Assembly: GCF_028583425.1 (NCBI RefSeq)
Contig: NC_072791.1
Location: 194,532,311-194,596,310 of the forward strand
From: Eublepharis macularius
Lineage: Eukaryota > Chordata > Lepidosauria > Squamata > Eublepharidae
DNA length: 64,000 nucleotides
Direction: 5' to 3'
Program-made: the position numbers and the translations under genes
Part shown: piece by piece, positions 22,340-33,336 of the stretch
Numbering within the stretch: position 1 is the stretch's first letter
Layout: each line of letters starts with the position of its first letter
The notes under the pieces: model-generated
What the model was told of the DNA's origin: nothing
Database searches by the model: none
Seen by the model: only the letters and a program-made list of their open reading frames with translations

Positions 22340-22700
22340 CCAAAGAGATACAGCTTCCCTGTGTGGCTGGCAAGCTGCTGCCTGCTTGCACCCCTGCCCA
22401 CTGCCAGCTCAGCCACCCTTCCCTGATTGAGCCAGCTTTTCAAGGTCATTTGCGTATGCGGCCTCATTGGTCCTCACCTCCCACATTCTAAACAGTCTGC
22501 AGTTGCTATTGAAAATCATTCAATGTTTTCTGAGGTAAAATACACCTCCCAGTCTTCCCCTAAAAGTTCACTAGGGCTGTGAATCTCCCTGTGGGCCTGG
22601 CTTTCCTGTGTGGCTGGCAGGCTGCTACCTGCTTGCACCCCCTTCTGTCTGATTGGTCAGCTGTGGAACTCTGTGTTCTGAGGTAAAAATCAGGTAAAGG
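22340..22700 (+). repeat. Two-copy tandem segment
   Basis: The phrase TGTGTGGCTGGC(A/G)(A/G)GCTGCT followed by CCTGCTTGCACCCC occurs near 22360 and again near 22610, and TTCTGAGGTAAAA occurs after each (about 22530 and 22675). This suggests an old duplication of roughly 250 bp. Confidence 0.6.
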
Positions 22701-23594
22701 AAATGGCAGACAGTTGAAGAAAGATGGTACAAGACTCATGAATAGGGATTTTATATAAAAGTCAGTATGGCAACTGAAGTTTGTGAAGCTCAGGTACTAT
22801 GCTATTATATTACAATAACAACTAAAAAAAACCACAAACCAAAAAATCTTACATCCCCATAAGTATTATAACTGGATTTAAAGTAGTTAAATACCATAGA
22901 GAAGCACGGATATCAAGCTAGTTCTATAATTATACATATATCATATTATACACATGAAAATTTTCTCTACATTTTCATCCAGCTTCAGCATTCCAATATG
23001 CCACAAAAGGCTGCCAATTCAGAACCAACTTTTCTGTGAAAAATCCCCCCACACATTTTTTATAACATATAATTTTGTTTATCCGTATCACAGACCGTTT
23101 CCAAAGTCAGTTATCAACAATGGGCATCAATTTCTGCTTCCAATTTTTTGCCACTATGTTACCAGCTGAATGTGTTTATGGTTCCCCACCACCACCGCAT
23201 GCATCACACCTAATACAACCATTCCTAAATGATGTATTTTATATCCCAGAATTTTTCTGTTGATTGAAATCTTTCTTTCCAGAAACATTTACCACTGTGC
23301 TTTCTCACCAAAGATCAAAGATCACACAATCAAAAATGTCAGTTCCCATAAAGAGAATATTTTTAAAGATTATGCAACACAATGGAGAAAGATTGTAATA
23401 TCCATGAATGAGACCAATACCCTACCATGTACATGACAAAAATATAATGATGTGCCTGAACTAGGGTGACTACTTAAAACTATTTGTCCCTACACAGTTT
23501 AAGCATTACGTCACCTCTCTGAGATAGTAACAAGATAAGGATAACACTAGGCCTCAACAAAACTCAAGTGAGGATAGCAGAGCAAGACTCTAGG

Positions 23595-23739
23595 CTGATT
23601 CCGCACACGTTGGATAATGCACTTTCAATGCACTTTATCAATCGTTTGAGGTGGATTTTTTGTTCCGCACACAAAAAAATCCATTCCAAATTATCTATAA
23701 AGAGGATTGGAAGTGCATTATCCAACGTGTGCAGAATCA
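23595..23739. mobile_element. Foldback MITE
   Basis: Terminal inverted repeats TGATTCCGCACACGTTGGAT and ATCCAACGTGTGCAGAATCA are almost exact, and the arms extend about 60 bp (TGCACTTTCAATGCAC on the left, GGAAGTGCATTATCC on the right). It is non-coding, likely mobilised by an autonomous DNA transposon. Confidence 0.75.
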
Positions 23740-24639
23740 CTCTCTAATATCACTTTTCCTCCACAAGGATCAAAAGTAGGGATTAAATGAGTTTGAAATT
23801 AATGTTACTGAGGAGGATTTAATTTCTCAATGTTCTGCTCCTTCCCTGTACAATGATCTCTTTATGGAGAATCATGAAAAACTTCTTGTTGGTGCTGCTA
23901 GTGTTTTTCTATCCCATAGCTTCACAAAAGAAGAGAGGCAACCCAGATTCAAAACATATGTGGGGATAGCTCTGTCAGGGACCAAACAGGACAAGCATGT
24001 GCTGCTGACACTATGAAGTTGTGTGTGGGCCTCAGGGCAACCATCCCACCTCACAGGTGGGTTTGACACTATTGCCACAAGCGCAGCCAAACAGGATGAG
24101 TTTAAAAAAAAATCACACTTCTGTTTGCGCAACTGCTAGGTCAGGTGACAGGTCTCAATCCTTCCCACCTAGGAAATAGCTTCTCCCCCTCCCCCCTTAT
24201 TTTTTTTAAAAAAAAATATCAGTCCTGATGACAGAATTTTGGAGAACTCAAAAAGTTTGCACAGTGTGCTGTGTTATTTTGGTTGGTATTAACAGAATTT
24301 ATTGTCTTTAGCCCAAGAGAAGGCAGAAAAAGTAACCAAAGCAGAAAGCTGGGGGGGAAGGTCCTTCTCTTGTTTGTTCTCTTTCTCAGGCCACAACTTA
24401 TCCATTTCAGACAGAATAGCAGGAAACTAGACTCATCAACAGCATTCTTAGGTGTGTGTGGGGAGGGAGGGGTAATACACCCCAACCCAAAATGATCCAC
24501 TAGAAAAAAAAGGGTAATTTTGTCAGGATCAGGCCTGCAATTAAATACATTTTCTCCCTAATTTTCTGTTCCAATTTTTCTCCCACGTCAATTACTAAAT
24601 GTTTATCAAACAAATCTGCATGATCCCAACCATTAACAG

Positions 24640-24722
24640 TGCAATCCTGCACTGAGTTCATTTTGAATTCAATTAAATTAATGGGCTTAGATTGAAGTAA
24701 CTCCGTACAGGATTGTACTGTA
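24640..24722. mobile_element. Small palindromic MITE (GCAATCCT family)
   Basis: Ends CAGTGCAATCCTG and CAGGATTGTACTG are inverted around an AATTAAATTAATGGG centre. Related copies are at 50476-50565, 52397-52498, 52614-52692 and around 58407-58480. Confidence 0.65.
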
Positions 24723-25134
24723 AACCAAGTCCCATATTTAACAAATGGGGAAATGTTATTTAATCTACTCGCATAACAAGAGAATCTAGTATGAAAGACT
24801 GCTGATGGAAAATACAGGCCTCTCACTCCCATCAAGAGCAGCCCCTGAACGTTTCAAAGTTTACGAGCCATCAGTATCCAAAACTTCACTCGGAAAGGAA
24901 TAGCCTAGCCTGTGACCTCTGATTAAAATCCTACTGCTCTCTTTTGTTCAAATTAAAAACCACTTGCCAGCATGAAAGGGGAGGGGGAAGATTTTATGAG
25001 ATGGATGAAAGCACAGTCTATAATCCATCTCTTGAGATATTAGAGGCAGAACTCCAAACGTTTCAGACGATTCCAGAAGAGGCTGTTGTAGCTTCCAGTA
25101 TATAGAATTCCACTGAACATCCATGTTGTATTTT

Positions 25135-25345
25135 TATTTCATTATTCTCATTTATACCCTTCCTTTCTCACCAATGGGGACCCAAAGTAGCTTACATTGC
25201 TTTCCTCTCCTTCCTTTTTTCTCCACAACAACACTGTGAGGTAGGTAAGGCTGAGAGTGTGTGACTGGCCCAAGGTCAACCAGCAAGCTTCCATGGCTGA
25301 GAGGGAATGCAAACCCAGATCTCCTAGTCCAACACTATGAAAATA
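25135..25345 (-). mobile_element. MIR-like SINE
   Basis: It contains TCACCAATGGGGACCCAAAGTAG, ACAACACTGTGAGGTAGG and TGGCCCAAGGTCA, in the order of the other MIR-like copies, and a reversed tRNA-like right part. It directly abuts the L2 copy to its right. Confidence 0.7.
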
Positions 25346-27320
25346 TATAAGTTAACATTTTATTTATTTAAAAGATTTGCATGACTTCTTTCTATCCAAA
25401 CTAGGGTCCCCTAGGCAACAAACATTAAAATACTAACAATTTAAAACAGCTCTTTAAAACAATTCAAATTTAGAACAGCATTTAAAAGAGTGTAAAAAAA
25501 TCAGTTGTTATTGGGGGTATGCCAGACAAAACAAAAAAGTCTTCAACCATTTGTGGAAGACAGCAATAGAGGGGGACAGACGAAGCTCCCTGGGGAGTTC
25601 CCAAGTTTCAGTGCCTGAGAAGGCCCTATCATGGGTTACCACCCAAGATGGTGGGGGACACCCATGAGGTGGATGGTGGCAGACATCTGAAACAGGGCCT
25701 CCAAAGATGAGCAGAGTGAATGGGTAGGTTCATACAGGATAAGGTGGTCCTTAAGATTTGCTTGGGTCCAGAAACAAATTGGGAGCCAGTGCAGACAGAA
25801 CAAGACTGGAGTTATATGTTCTCTATGACCCACTCCAGTCAGTATTCTGGCCACAGCATTCTGTACTAGCTGAAGCTTCCAGACAGTCTTCAGCCCCACA
25901 TACAGTGCATCACAGTAATCAAATCTAGATGTTACCAAGGCATGGACTACAATGGCAAGATCTTTCTTGTTCAGGAAGGGCTACAGCTGGCTCACCACCC
26001 AAAGCTGATGAAATGCACCTGTGGCAACCACTGCCACTTGTTTATCCAACAAGAGGCCCAGATCCAGGAGCACTGCTAAGCTACAAATGTGCTGTTTTAG
26101 GGGAGTGCAACCCCAACAAGAGGTAGCCCATTCCCTGGGTCAGACCTTCCCCCCACTAGTGGCACCTCCATCTTGTTGGGATTAAGTTTCATCTTGTTAG
26201 CTCTCATCCATCCCAAAACTGTTTATGCCCTTGTATACTTGGGGAGGTTGAAACCGAGGAACATGTGTTCCTGAGTTGCCCTCTCTATAAGGAAGCACAT
26301 ACGAGATCTATTGTTCCCTTTTTGGAAGGTATCTCAGAACATTCGGAAAAGAACAAATTAGAGAAACTGTTGTCAAACTCAGATTTTACTGCACTACACC
26401 AGATAGCGAAATTTTGTGTTCTGGTTGTTAAAGCCCATTAGAGTGTAGACCCCCATTTTGGTTGCTTGCTTAGAACTATGCCAACTTCCTGGTTTTTACA
26501 AATTTTGATAGATATTAGGAAATTATGTTTTTAAACTGTATATATTCATATGTTCCAGGTTCAAATCGTTGTAAAATGTGCACTTAAATTTCTATGGTAA
26601 ACGTACTGGCTAAGTGCTGTAATAAAGAATCATCATCATCACCCAAAACTGCCCCCGGTCATCCCACTCATGGTTTCCACAGTCTGCCTGGGATCTGCTG
26701 GTAACATAAGACAGAACTAAGTGTCATCTTATATTAGTGGCAACTCCGCCCAAACCTCTGGATGACCTCTCCCAGCTGCTTACATAGATGTTGAAAAGCA
26801 TGGGAGACAAGACAGAACCTTGAGACCCCCCCCATAGGCCAGAGAGCAGCAGTGCCCCCAGAACTACACTCTGAAACCTACCCTTGAGGTAGGCCTGGAA
26901 TCACTGCAGAACAGTGCCTCCCAGTCACCATGATCGACAGTATCAAACACCCCCAAGAGGTCCAGGAGAGTTAACAAGGTCACACTCTCCCTGTCCATCT
27001 CTCAGCCTACGCCATCCAATAGGGTGACCATTGCTGTTTCAGTTCCATAACCAGGCCCGAAACCAGACTTGAATGGATCCAAACAATCCACTCCATTCAT
27101 TAATCCCTGAAACTGGCCACTCACCACTCATTCAATCATCTTGCTCAAGAATGGTACGTTTGAGAATGGACGGTAGTGATTCAAATCTCCGGGGTTCAGA
27201 GTGGGTTTCTGTAGGAGTGGATGCACCACTGCCCAATTCAAGTTAGGAGCAACTACCCCCTCTCTCAGGGAGACATTTACTGTCTCCTAGTCTACCATTC
27301 AACTCCCCCCACCCCGTCCC
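25346..27320 (-). mobile_element. L2-clade LINE, 5'-truncated and broken, with nested insertion
   Basis: Minus-strand frames carry recognisable L2-type reverse transcriptase pieces: HYRPFSNVPFLSK (about 27180), a FDTVDH block (about 26930-26950), and near the C-terminus SRFDYCDALYVGLK, KLQLVQNAVARILTG and HITPVLFCLHWLPI (25860-25930). Stops and frameshifts interrupt the frame, so it is dead. The YADD region is lost. An R4-like LINE fragment (26222-26641) interrupts it. Sequence at 51015-51600 is a second copy of the 3' part. Confidence 0.8.
26222..26641 (+). mobile_element. R4-like LINE 3' end inserted in the L2 copy
   Basis: The insertion is bracketed by an exact 10-bp duplication (CCCAAAACTG at 26212-26221 and 26642-26651). 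The plus strand is open from 26223 to a TAG at 26439-26441 and encodes a CCHC-type motif (CPC, then EEHVFLSCPLY), as found in the C-termini of R2/R4-type LINEs. The 3' end is AATAAAGAATCATCATCATC, a short-repeat tail rather than poly(A). It is heavily 5'-truncated. The clade call is tentative. Confidence 0.6.
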
Positions 27321-27786
27321 AGCAGCTTTAAGCAGCCAAGAGGTGCAAAGGTCATACAAGCAGGAGGTACGTCTCAAGCTTCCAAGAATCCTGTCCATAG
27401 CCTCCTGTCTATAGCCTCAGACTATATACACAGAAAGATATCCTACACAGCTGGCCAGTACAGCACCCTGGGATCATCTGATCCTGTCTCTGCCAGTGCA
27501 GAGTCCAAGTATGAATGGATGCAAGAGATTTTATCCGTGAAGTGCTTAGCAAAATGGCTGCAACCGGCTGCAGAGAACCTCCCACAGGGAGACCTCTCAC
27601 AGACAATAAACAAAAGAGAAACTGAGGCCGAGGCCAATCCCTGCACTACATCCATCACATGGGGGAAAACTGCATGCTTAAAGTATGATTACTGGTTCGT
27701 GCAGGTTACATGGAAAGTTTCCACCACAGTTCTTCACATTCAAGCCATTCCATAGGGCTTGCATACAGAGAAAGATACCCCCTGGC

Positions 27787-27905
27787 TATCAGGATCTGTG
27801 GCTCAGTGGTATAGCAACAGCGTTGCATGCAGAAGTTTCCAAGTTTGATCCCCCTGAGCCTCTAGCTGAAAGAGATCAGGTAGTACATGATGTCAACATC
27901 TGAGA
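27787..27905 (+). mobile_element. tRNA-derived SINE
   Basis: It has an A-box-like GTGGCTCAGTGGTATAGCA and B-box-like AGTTTGATCCCC, followed by a non-tRNA body with AGATCAGGTAGTACATGATG. The body matches the copies at 30610-30790 and 48128-48330. It is not a functional tRNA gene: no cloverleaf closes. Confidence 0.7.
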
Positions 27906-27925
27906 CCCAGGACAGACAGACAGAC

Positions 27926-28192
27926 CTTAATATTACTGCAGAGGAGTTAGCCGTGTTAGTCTGTGGTAGCAAAATCAAAAAGAGTCCAGTAGCACCTTTA
28001 AGACTAACCAATTTTATTGTAGCATAAGCTTTCGAGAATCAAGTTCTCTTCGTCAGATGCATGGTACAGATACAGATACAGTCTCTGTATCATGCATCTG
28101 ATGAAGAGAACTTGATTCTCGAAAGCTTATGCTACAATAAAATTGGTTAGTCTTAAAGGTGCTACTGGACTCTTATTGATCTTAATATTACT
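27926..28192. mobile_element. Palindromic element with hammerhead-like cores, with target duplication
   Basis: A near-perfect inverted repeat (27938-28180) is flanked by an exact 12-bp duplication, CTTAATATTACT (27926-27937 and 28181-28192). On the plus strand the right arm reads CTGATGA (28098-28104), a GAGAA/TTCTC stem, then GAAA (28121-28124) and GCTTATGC. The left arm carries the same in reverse. This layout resembles the hammerhead ribozyme core (CUGANGA, stem II, GAAA) found in Penelope-like elements. One extra base before stem II and no clear stem I make catalytic activity doubtful. Confidence 0.7.
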
Positions 28193-28204
28193 ATGTCCTC
28201 AGTC

Positions 28205-28432
28205 TTAATGATAATAATATACTGCTCTTTTAGACAGATTAGTACCTCACTCAGAGCAGTGAATGAAGTCAGTGTCATTATTATCCCCACAACACAGCTG
28301 GGGAGCTGAGACTAGGAGGAGACTCTCACCCAAGGCAACCTGCTAAGCTCATGGCAGTAGTGGGATTTGAACCGGCAGAGTGCTGATTTGCAGCACGACC
28401 ATTTAACTACTATGCTACAGCATTCAAACACT
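28205..28432 (-). mobile_element. MIR-like SINE
   Basis: Landmarks are TCATTATTATCCCCACAACAC, CCAAGGCAACCTGCTAAGC and the reversed B-box GGGATTTGAACCGG. This copy is closer to classical MIR text than the others. Confidence 0.65.
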
Positions 28433-29041
28433 TCATAAAGTTAGCCTGCCATCATGTTAAAGAAACAGGAATCACTCGGGACACACAACCAATCTAGGAT
28501 CAGGAGGGTCATAGAATATACACGATGTCAAGTATTTGATATCAGTTTCCACCTTCATATGGTAAGGATTTTAAAGCAACAGTGAGTCCCAAAAGTATTT
28601 CTGTACCATCTGTTCTCTCAATAAAAGTTTTATCTTATAGTTTACATTCCAGCCTTCAGTTAGCAAAAAAGCTGTGCTGAGGTTCACCTCAGAGGTTTCC
28701 TAAAATAAACTGGGGGATTTATTTAGTCTAACATGACCAGATTATCCACATATTCTGAACATCTAGAGTGAGATAAGCATTCAGAGAGAACATTTCAAAA
28801 AGAATAAAATGTTCCTTCACTTTGAATACCCTTGACTTAGTTTTGGCACTTCGAGTTGTGTTCAAGGAAACCCAGAGCTTAATTTACCTTGAACTATTAT
28901 TGTAGAGAAATATTTTGACCGAAACAATTAATCATGTTTTCCTTCTATTTATCCACTGATTTACCAAAGTAATGTACTTACCACAGATAATGTGATGTGC
29001 CATTTAAACTGTAGACATCTACAATTCCATCGTTAAGTAAG

Positions 29042-29600
29042 TTCATAGAATCATAGAGCAGGAAGTAACCCTCACAGGTCATCTAGTCCAACCCCCTGCA
29101 CAGTACAGGAAATTCACACACACACACTCCAATGATCCCCGCTTAGTGCTCCGATGAAGGCAAAAAACCTCCAGGATCCCTGGCCAATCTGGCCTGGAGG
29201 AAAATTCCTTCCAGGTCCCAAAGTGGTGAACAGCATTACCCTGGACACAGAAAGGGCCACAGAGGGCAAGCATTGGCTCATCCCTTCTTACTCTCCATCT
29301 CACAATCTGCCTAACTTCATACTGAAATAGAATCCACATTGCTGACAGATGGCTATTGAGCCTCCAATTTTTTTTTTTTAAAAAAACCTCCAAAGGAAAG
29401 CTCACCACCTCCCAAAGAAACTCATTCCAATGAGGAATTTGTCTGTCAGGAAGCTCTTCCTATACTTTAACAGAAACCCGTTTTGGTTAAATTTTAACCC
29501 GTTGGTTCTGATCCAACCCTCTGGAGCAACAAAACAAGTCTGCTCCATCCTGTATGTGACAGTCCTTCAAATATTTTATGTGGTCAGATAGCTGCTTTCA
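29042..29600 (-). mobile_element. CR1 LINE 3' fragment
   Basis: It starts with TCATAGAATCATAGAGCAGG, continues with CATCTAGTCCAACCCCCTGC, and carries the typical reversed CR1 body (CTGTCAGGAAGCTCTTCCTA, TTGGTTCTGATCCAACCCTCTGG). Non-coding and 5'-truncated. An (AC)n run lies at about 29117-29126. Confidence 0.8.
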
Positions 29601-29668
29601 CTGTAATGTTTATCACATGGGTGGAAATCAAGCAACATCTACATATGACATTTGAGCATTGGTCTAGC

Positions 29669-30445
29669 TGGTACATTGAGATATTGTCGAAGGCAATAGA
29701 GGTGTTACTATAAGAATTATAAGGATAGAAATTAACTAATTTTATTTCTGGCAGATAATTGTATAATGGAGAAATTATATAACTAAGATAGAATGAATAT
29801 AAGATAGAAGGAAGTAAAGAGCAACATATAGAGTATGAGTTAAATTGATTGACTTACAGTGAATGTATACAATGCTTATAGAAGTACTTAAAGTTATGCA
29901 GAATAAGGGACAAATTGTTTGCCCCATATTGACGAGACAAGAATGAAATAAGACAGAATATGGAGTACAAAAGTAGACAAATGACTGTTATTATTAAAGA
30001 ATATATGCCAGGAATGTAACATTTAGTCGATAAGTTAAGTGGGAAAGGGAATAGAGATAGCACTGTGTTATAATAGAAGCTTAGAAGAGAGTGAAAGTAT
30101 ATGTTTAATAGAATAAAATAAGTTTGAAATGAGTAGGGGGAAAAAACGGATAAGGGGTTGGAAAACTGTTGGAAGTCAACAAAAGGGGGGGGGAAGGGAG
30201 GGGGTTAGAACTGGAATATTTAAAGGAAATTGATTGTAATAGATATTATAGAGATTTCTAATCCAATAAAAAAAATTTTTTTAAAAGAGATATTGTCGAA
30301 GGCTTTCACGGCCGGAGAACGTTGGTTGTTGTAGATTTTCCGGGCTGTATGGCTGTGGTCTTGGCATTGTAGTTCTACAGGAACTACAATGCCAAGACCA
30401 CGGCCATACAGCCCGGAAAATCTACAACAACTAATGGTGCATTGA
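29669..30445. mobile_element. Palindromic hammerhead-family element interrupted by L1
   Basis: The arms at 30310-30434 are the outer parts of the palindrome seen intact at 33035-33324 (CCGGGCTGTATGGC, GGTCTTGGCATTGTAGTTC and reverses). The whole unit is flanked by TGGTACATTGA (29669-29679) and TGGTGCATTGA (30435-30445), a duplication with one mismatch. The ribozyme-like centre is missing here. An L1 end has split the left arm. Confidence 0.7.
29678..30303 (+). mobile_element. L1 LINE 3' end with exact 17-bp target duplication
   Basis: The insert (29695-30286) is flanked by GAGATATTGTCGAAGGC on both sides (29678-29694 and 30287-30303). It has a G-rich tract (GGGGGGGGAAGGGAGGGGG, about 30187) and ends AATAAAAAAAATTTTTTTAAAA, as expected for L1 3' ends. 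No ORF survives. Confidence 0.75.
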
Positions 30446-30609
30446 TACTCAGTATGTTAAGTTGCCAGTGATCAGGAGCAGTTCCCCTCCTCTTCCCACC
30501 TCCTCTAGTAATTCATGTCCCACTTTCCAATATGCTGGTTCAGATGTCATATTCTACATGAGAAGAAGAGAAGCAGCTACATGGTACACTTCAAGACTCT
30601 TGAGGATGC

Positions 30610-30790
30610 ACGGAAAACTGGGGCATTCCATGTTCAATCCCTAACATCTGACGTTCAATGGATAAGGCAGTAGGTGGTGCAACAGAATTGACCTGAGAGC
30701 CTGGACAGCCACTGCCAGTCTTGAGTAGACTATATTGACCTGATAAGACCCATTGTCTGATTCAGTATAATGCAGTTTCATGAGCTCAAG
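30610..30790 (+). mobile_element. tRNA-derived SINE, degenerate
   Basis: It matches the body of the copy at 48128-48330: GAGAGCCTGGACAGCCACTGCCAGT and TCTGATTCAGTATAATGCAG. The tRNA head is barely recognisable (TGTTCAATCCCTAACATCTGA). Confidence 0.6.
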
Positions 30791-30974
30791 TGCATAATCC
30801 TATTGCATGACTCAAGCCACGTTTATATAGCTGCAACTGTATAAATGTCATTTCAGGAATCACAGTATCATTTTTAAGCCATCAGCTGAACAATTCATGC
30901 TGCAGTTGTATCAGAGGTCACCTCAGTTCAAACACTGCAATTTTCCACACCAATCCACCCAGGAAGCCGGAGCA

Positions 30975-31205
30975 CACTTCATCATTCACTTCATTTATAC
31001 CCTGCTTTTCTCCCCAATGAAAACCAAAGTGGCTTACATCTTTCTCTGCTCCTCCATTTTATCCTCAAAACCACTCGGTGAGATAGACGAGTTTATGAGT
31101 CATGACTGGCCCAAGATCGCCCTCAAAGTTTCCCTGGTGCAGTCTGGATTTGAACCTAGGTCTCCCAGACATTCTAACTGCTACACTACCACAGTGGCTC
31201 TCACT
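30975..31205 (-). mobile_element. MIR-like SINE
   Basis: It holds TTCTCCCCAATGAAAACC, CTGGCCCAAGATCGCC, the reversed B-box GGATTTGAACCTAGG and TCTAACTGCTACACTACCAC. Confidence 0.65.
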
Positions 31206-31584
31206 ATGAATTGTATTGGGTTCTATTATAAATAGAAATGTGAAGCCCCAGGATAAAAAAAGAAGAAAATCAGGAAAAATGTGTGTTTCTGTCCCTCCCA
31301 GCCCCACCCCAGTTTATGTCAATTATTTCCACAGAAAAAAATGAAAATTTGGCAGAGCACACTTCTATGAAATAGTGTCTCTTTTGGAATGAGTAAAAGG
31401 CTTTTTAAAGATAAAATTTTACTCCCTCCAAATATGTACCATGAAGTAAAACAATCAACAGATAATTTCTGCACTACTACAAACAAGAAAACACATTTTT
31501 CAAGAACTGTTTCAATGTGACAAATCCTGCCCAGAATTAATAAGCAAGTTGATGATAATACACTATTGAAGAGTTCAATGTACA

Positions 31585-31785
31585 TTAATTTATTTACTGT
31601 ATTTATACTCCACCTTTCTCCCCACTGGGGAACCCAAGGTGGCTTACATATTTCTCTTTTCTTCTATTTTATCCTCACAACAACCCTGTGAGGTAGGTTA
31701 GGCTGAAAATGCATGACTAGTTCAAGGTCACTCGGCAAGCTTCCATGGCAGAGCGAGGAATCAGACCCTTGATCTAAGCCTAAGA
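31585..31785 (-). mobile_element. MIR-like SINE
   Basis: It holds CTTTCTCCCCACTGGGGAACC, CAACAACCCTGTGAGGTAGG and CAAGGTCACTCGGCAAGC in family order. Confidence 0.65.
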
Positions 31786-32620
31786 TACATGTGCTAAAGA
31801 AGCAGTTTGTAGCTCTCTTTCTCTAGTGCTGGGGATTTCCTCAAATGTACTTGTAGATAATGAAGGTATTTATATTTTTAAATTTCATATACCTATATAT
31901 TGTACAATTGTATGCTAACTCAGGTATGTTGCTATGTTGTTAAGACAGTCAATAAGAAAAGGTGTACTACATGTATTTCAATTTTCTCCAAAATTTGTTT
32001 TGTTTTACATAGAAGAGGGGGACTTCTCCTCATAGATTTAAAATGTTCAGAAATGTTATCTCTCTAACTATTATAAGATATGAATCATGTCTTAGATTAT
32101 AACATAAATGCAGATACATTGCAAAAGACTTACCCACAATTATACCACAGATTTCAAGTCTGGTTATTCTTGGAAAATGTATACGAATTTTAGTTTAAGA
32201 AAACACGCCTCATTCTCTTCATACCTACCAAGTCAATGCAATTAGTTGTGCAATACTGGACATTCGGGAGAATATTCTTTCTGATTTTGTAGATAGACAT
32301 ATTATGCCCTAAAGCTGGATTACCTTTATCTAAATTACATACAGAGTTGTATTGCTTTGAGTCAAACATAATATAACCAGTCTTGGAAAAACAACTGATA
32401 CTTAACAGGAAAATAAGTTCCCTTTCAACCCTCATGCATTTTTTGCTATGATTTCCAGTAAGTCTGTACAGAAGCAACTGCCCTAGAGAGGGTATAAGAC
32501 TTCCTTCTGAGGCAACATGCTCAAAACAAGGCACGGCTATGATTATATTCAAGTATTCAGCCATTTAAAATGACATAGTACAACAGCTCCACATTGGTAA
32601 CTTAAAAGTAGTGTGCATGC

Positions 32621-32947
32621 CCTCTGACAGGTAAAGGTAGGTAAAGGTAGTCAGTCCCCTATGCAAGCACCGAGTCATTACTGATCCATGGGGGGATGTC
32701 GCATCACAACATTTTCTTGGCAGACTTTTGTTACGGGTTGGTTTGCCATCGCCTTCCCCAGTCATCTACACTTTACCCCCAGGAAACTGGGTACTCATTT
32801 TACCGACCTCAGAAGGATGGAAGGCTGAGTCAACCTTGAGCAGGCTATCTGAACCTGGCTTGTGGATTGAACTCAGGTTGTGAGCAGAGCTTGGGCTGCA
32901 GTACTGCAGCTTACCACTCTGCGCCACAGGGCTCTGACCTCTGACAG
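32621..32947 (-). mobile_element. Sauria-type SINE, full length with target duplication
   Basis: Read on the minus strand, the element begins GAGCCCTGTGGCGCAGAGTG (tRNA-like head), runs through CCTTCCATCCTTCTGAGGTCG and CTGGGGAAGGCGATGGCAAAC, and ends in ACCTTTACC repeats, the signature of Sauria SINEs. An exact 10-bp duplication, CCTCTGACAG, flanks it (32621-32630 and 32938-32947). Sauria SINEs are restricted to squamates, which supports the organism call. Confidence 0.9.
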
Positions 32948-33022
32948 AAAAGGGAACAATTATATCCCTCATGATATCTATCCAATGCCTGTAGGCACCA
33001 CTGAAAACATCACTTTCTGAAC

Positions 33023-33336
33023 TCTAATCTTGACGATGGTTGTTGTGGATTTTCCGGGCTGTATAGCCGTGGTCTTGGCATTGTAGTTCCTGACGTTTCG
33101 CCAGCAGCTGTGACTGGCATCTTCAGAGGTGTAGCACCAAAAGACAGAGATCTTTCAGTGACACTGTGACTGAGAGATCTCTGTCTTTGGTGCTACACCT
33201 CTGAAGATGCCAGTCACAGCTGCTGGCAAAACGTCAGGAACTACAATGCCAAGAACACGGCTATACAGCCCGGAAAATCCACAACAACCATCATTCTCCA
33301 GCCGTGAAAGCCTTTGACAATATATCTAATCTTGAC
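33023..33336. mobile_element. Palindromic element with hammerhead-like cores, intact, with target duplication
   Basis: The inverted repeat 33035-33324 is flanked by an exact 12-bp duplication TCTAATCTTGAC (33023-33034 and 33325-33336). On the minus strand the left arm contains CTGAAGA (33120-33126), a GCCAG/CTGGC stem, GAAA (33096-33099) and CGTC followed by AGG, while CCT precedes CTGAAGA and can pair with that AGG. This is a plausible hammerhead-type fold. The plus-strand copy (33201-33234) has the same layout but A in place of the G of GAAA. The right arm is longer than the left. Confidence 0.75.

Noticed and set aside
32641..32660. Short tandem GTAAAGGTAG repeat as a possible CRISPR-like or regulatory array
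   Set aside because: These are the terminal ACCTTT-type repeats of a Sauria SINE in reverse.
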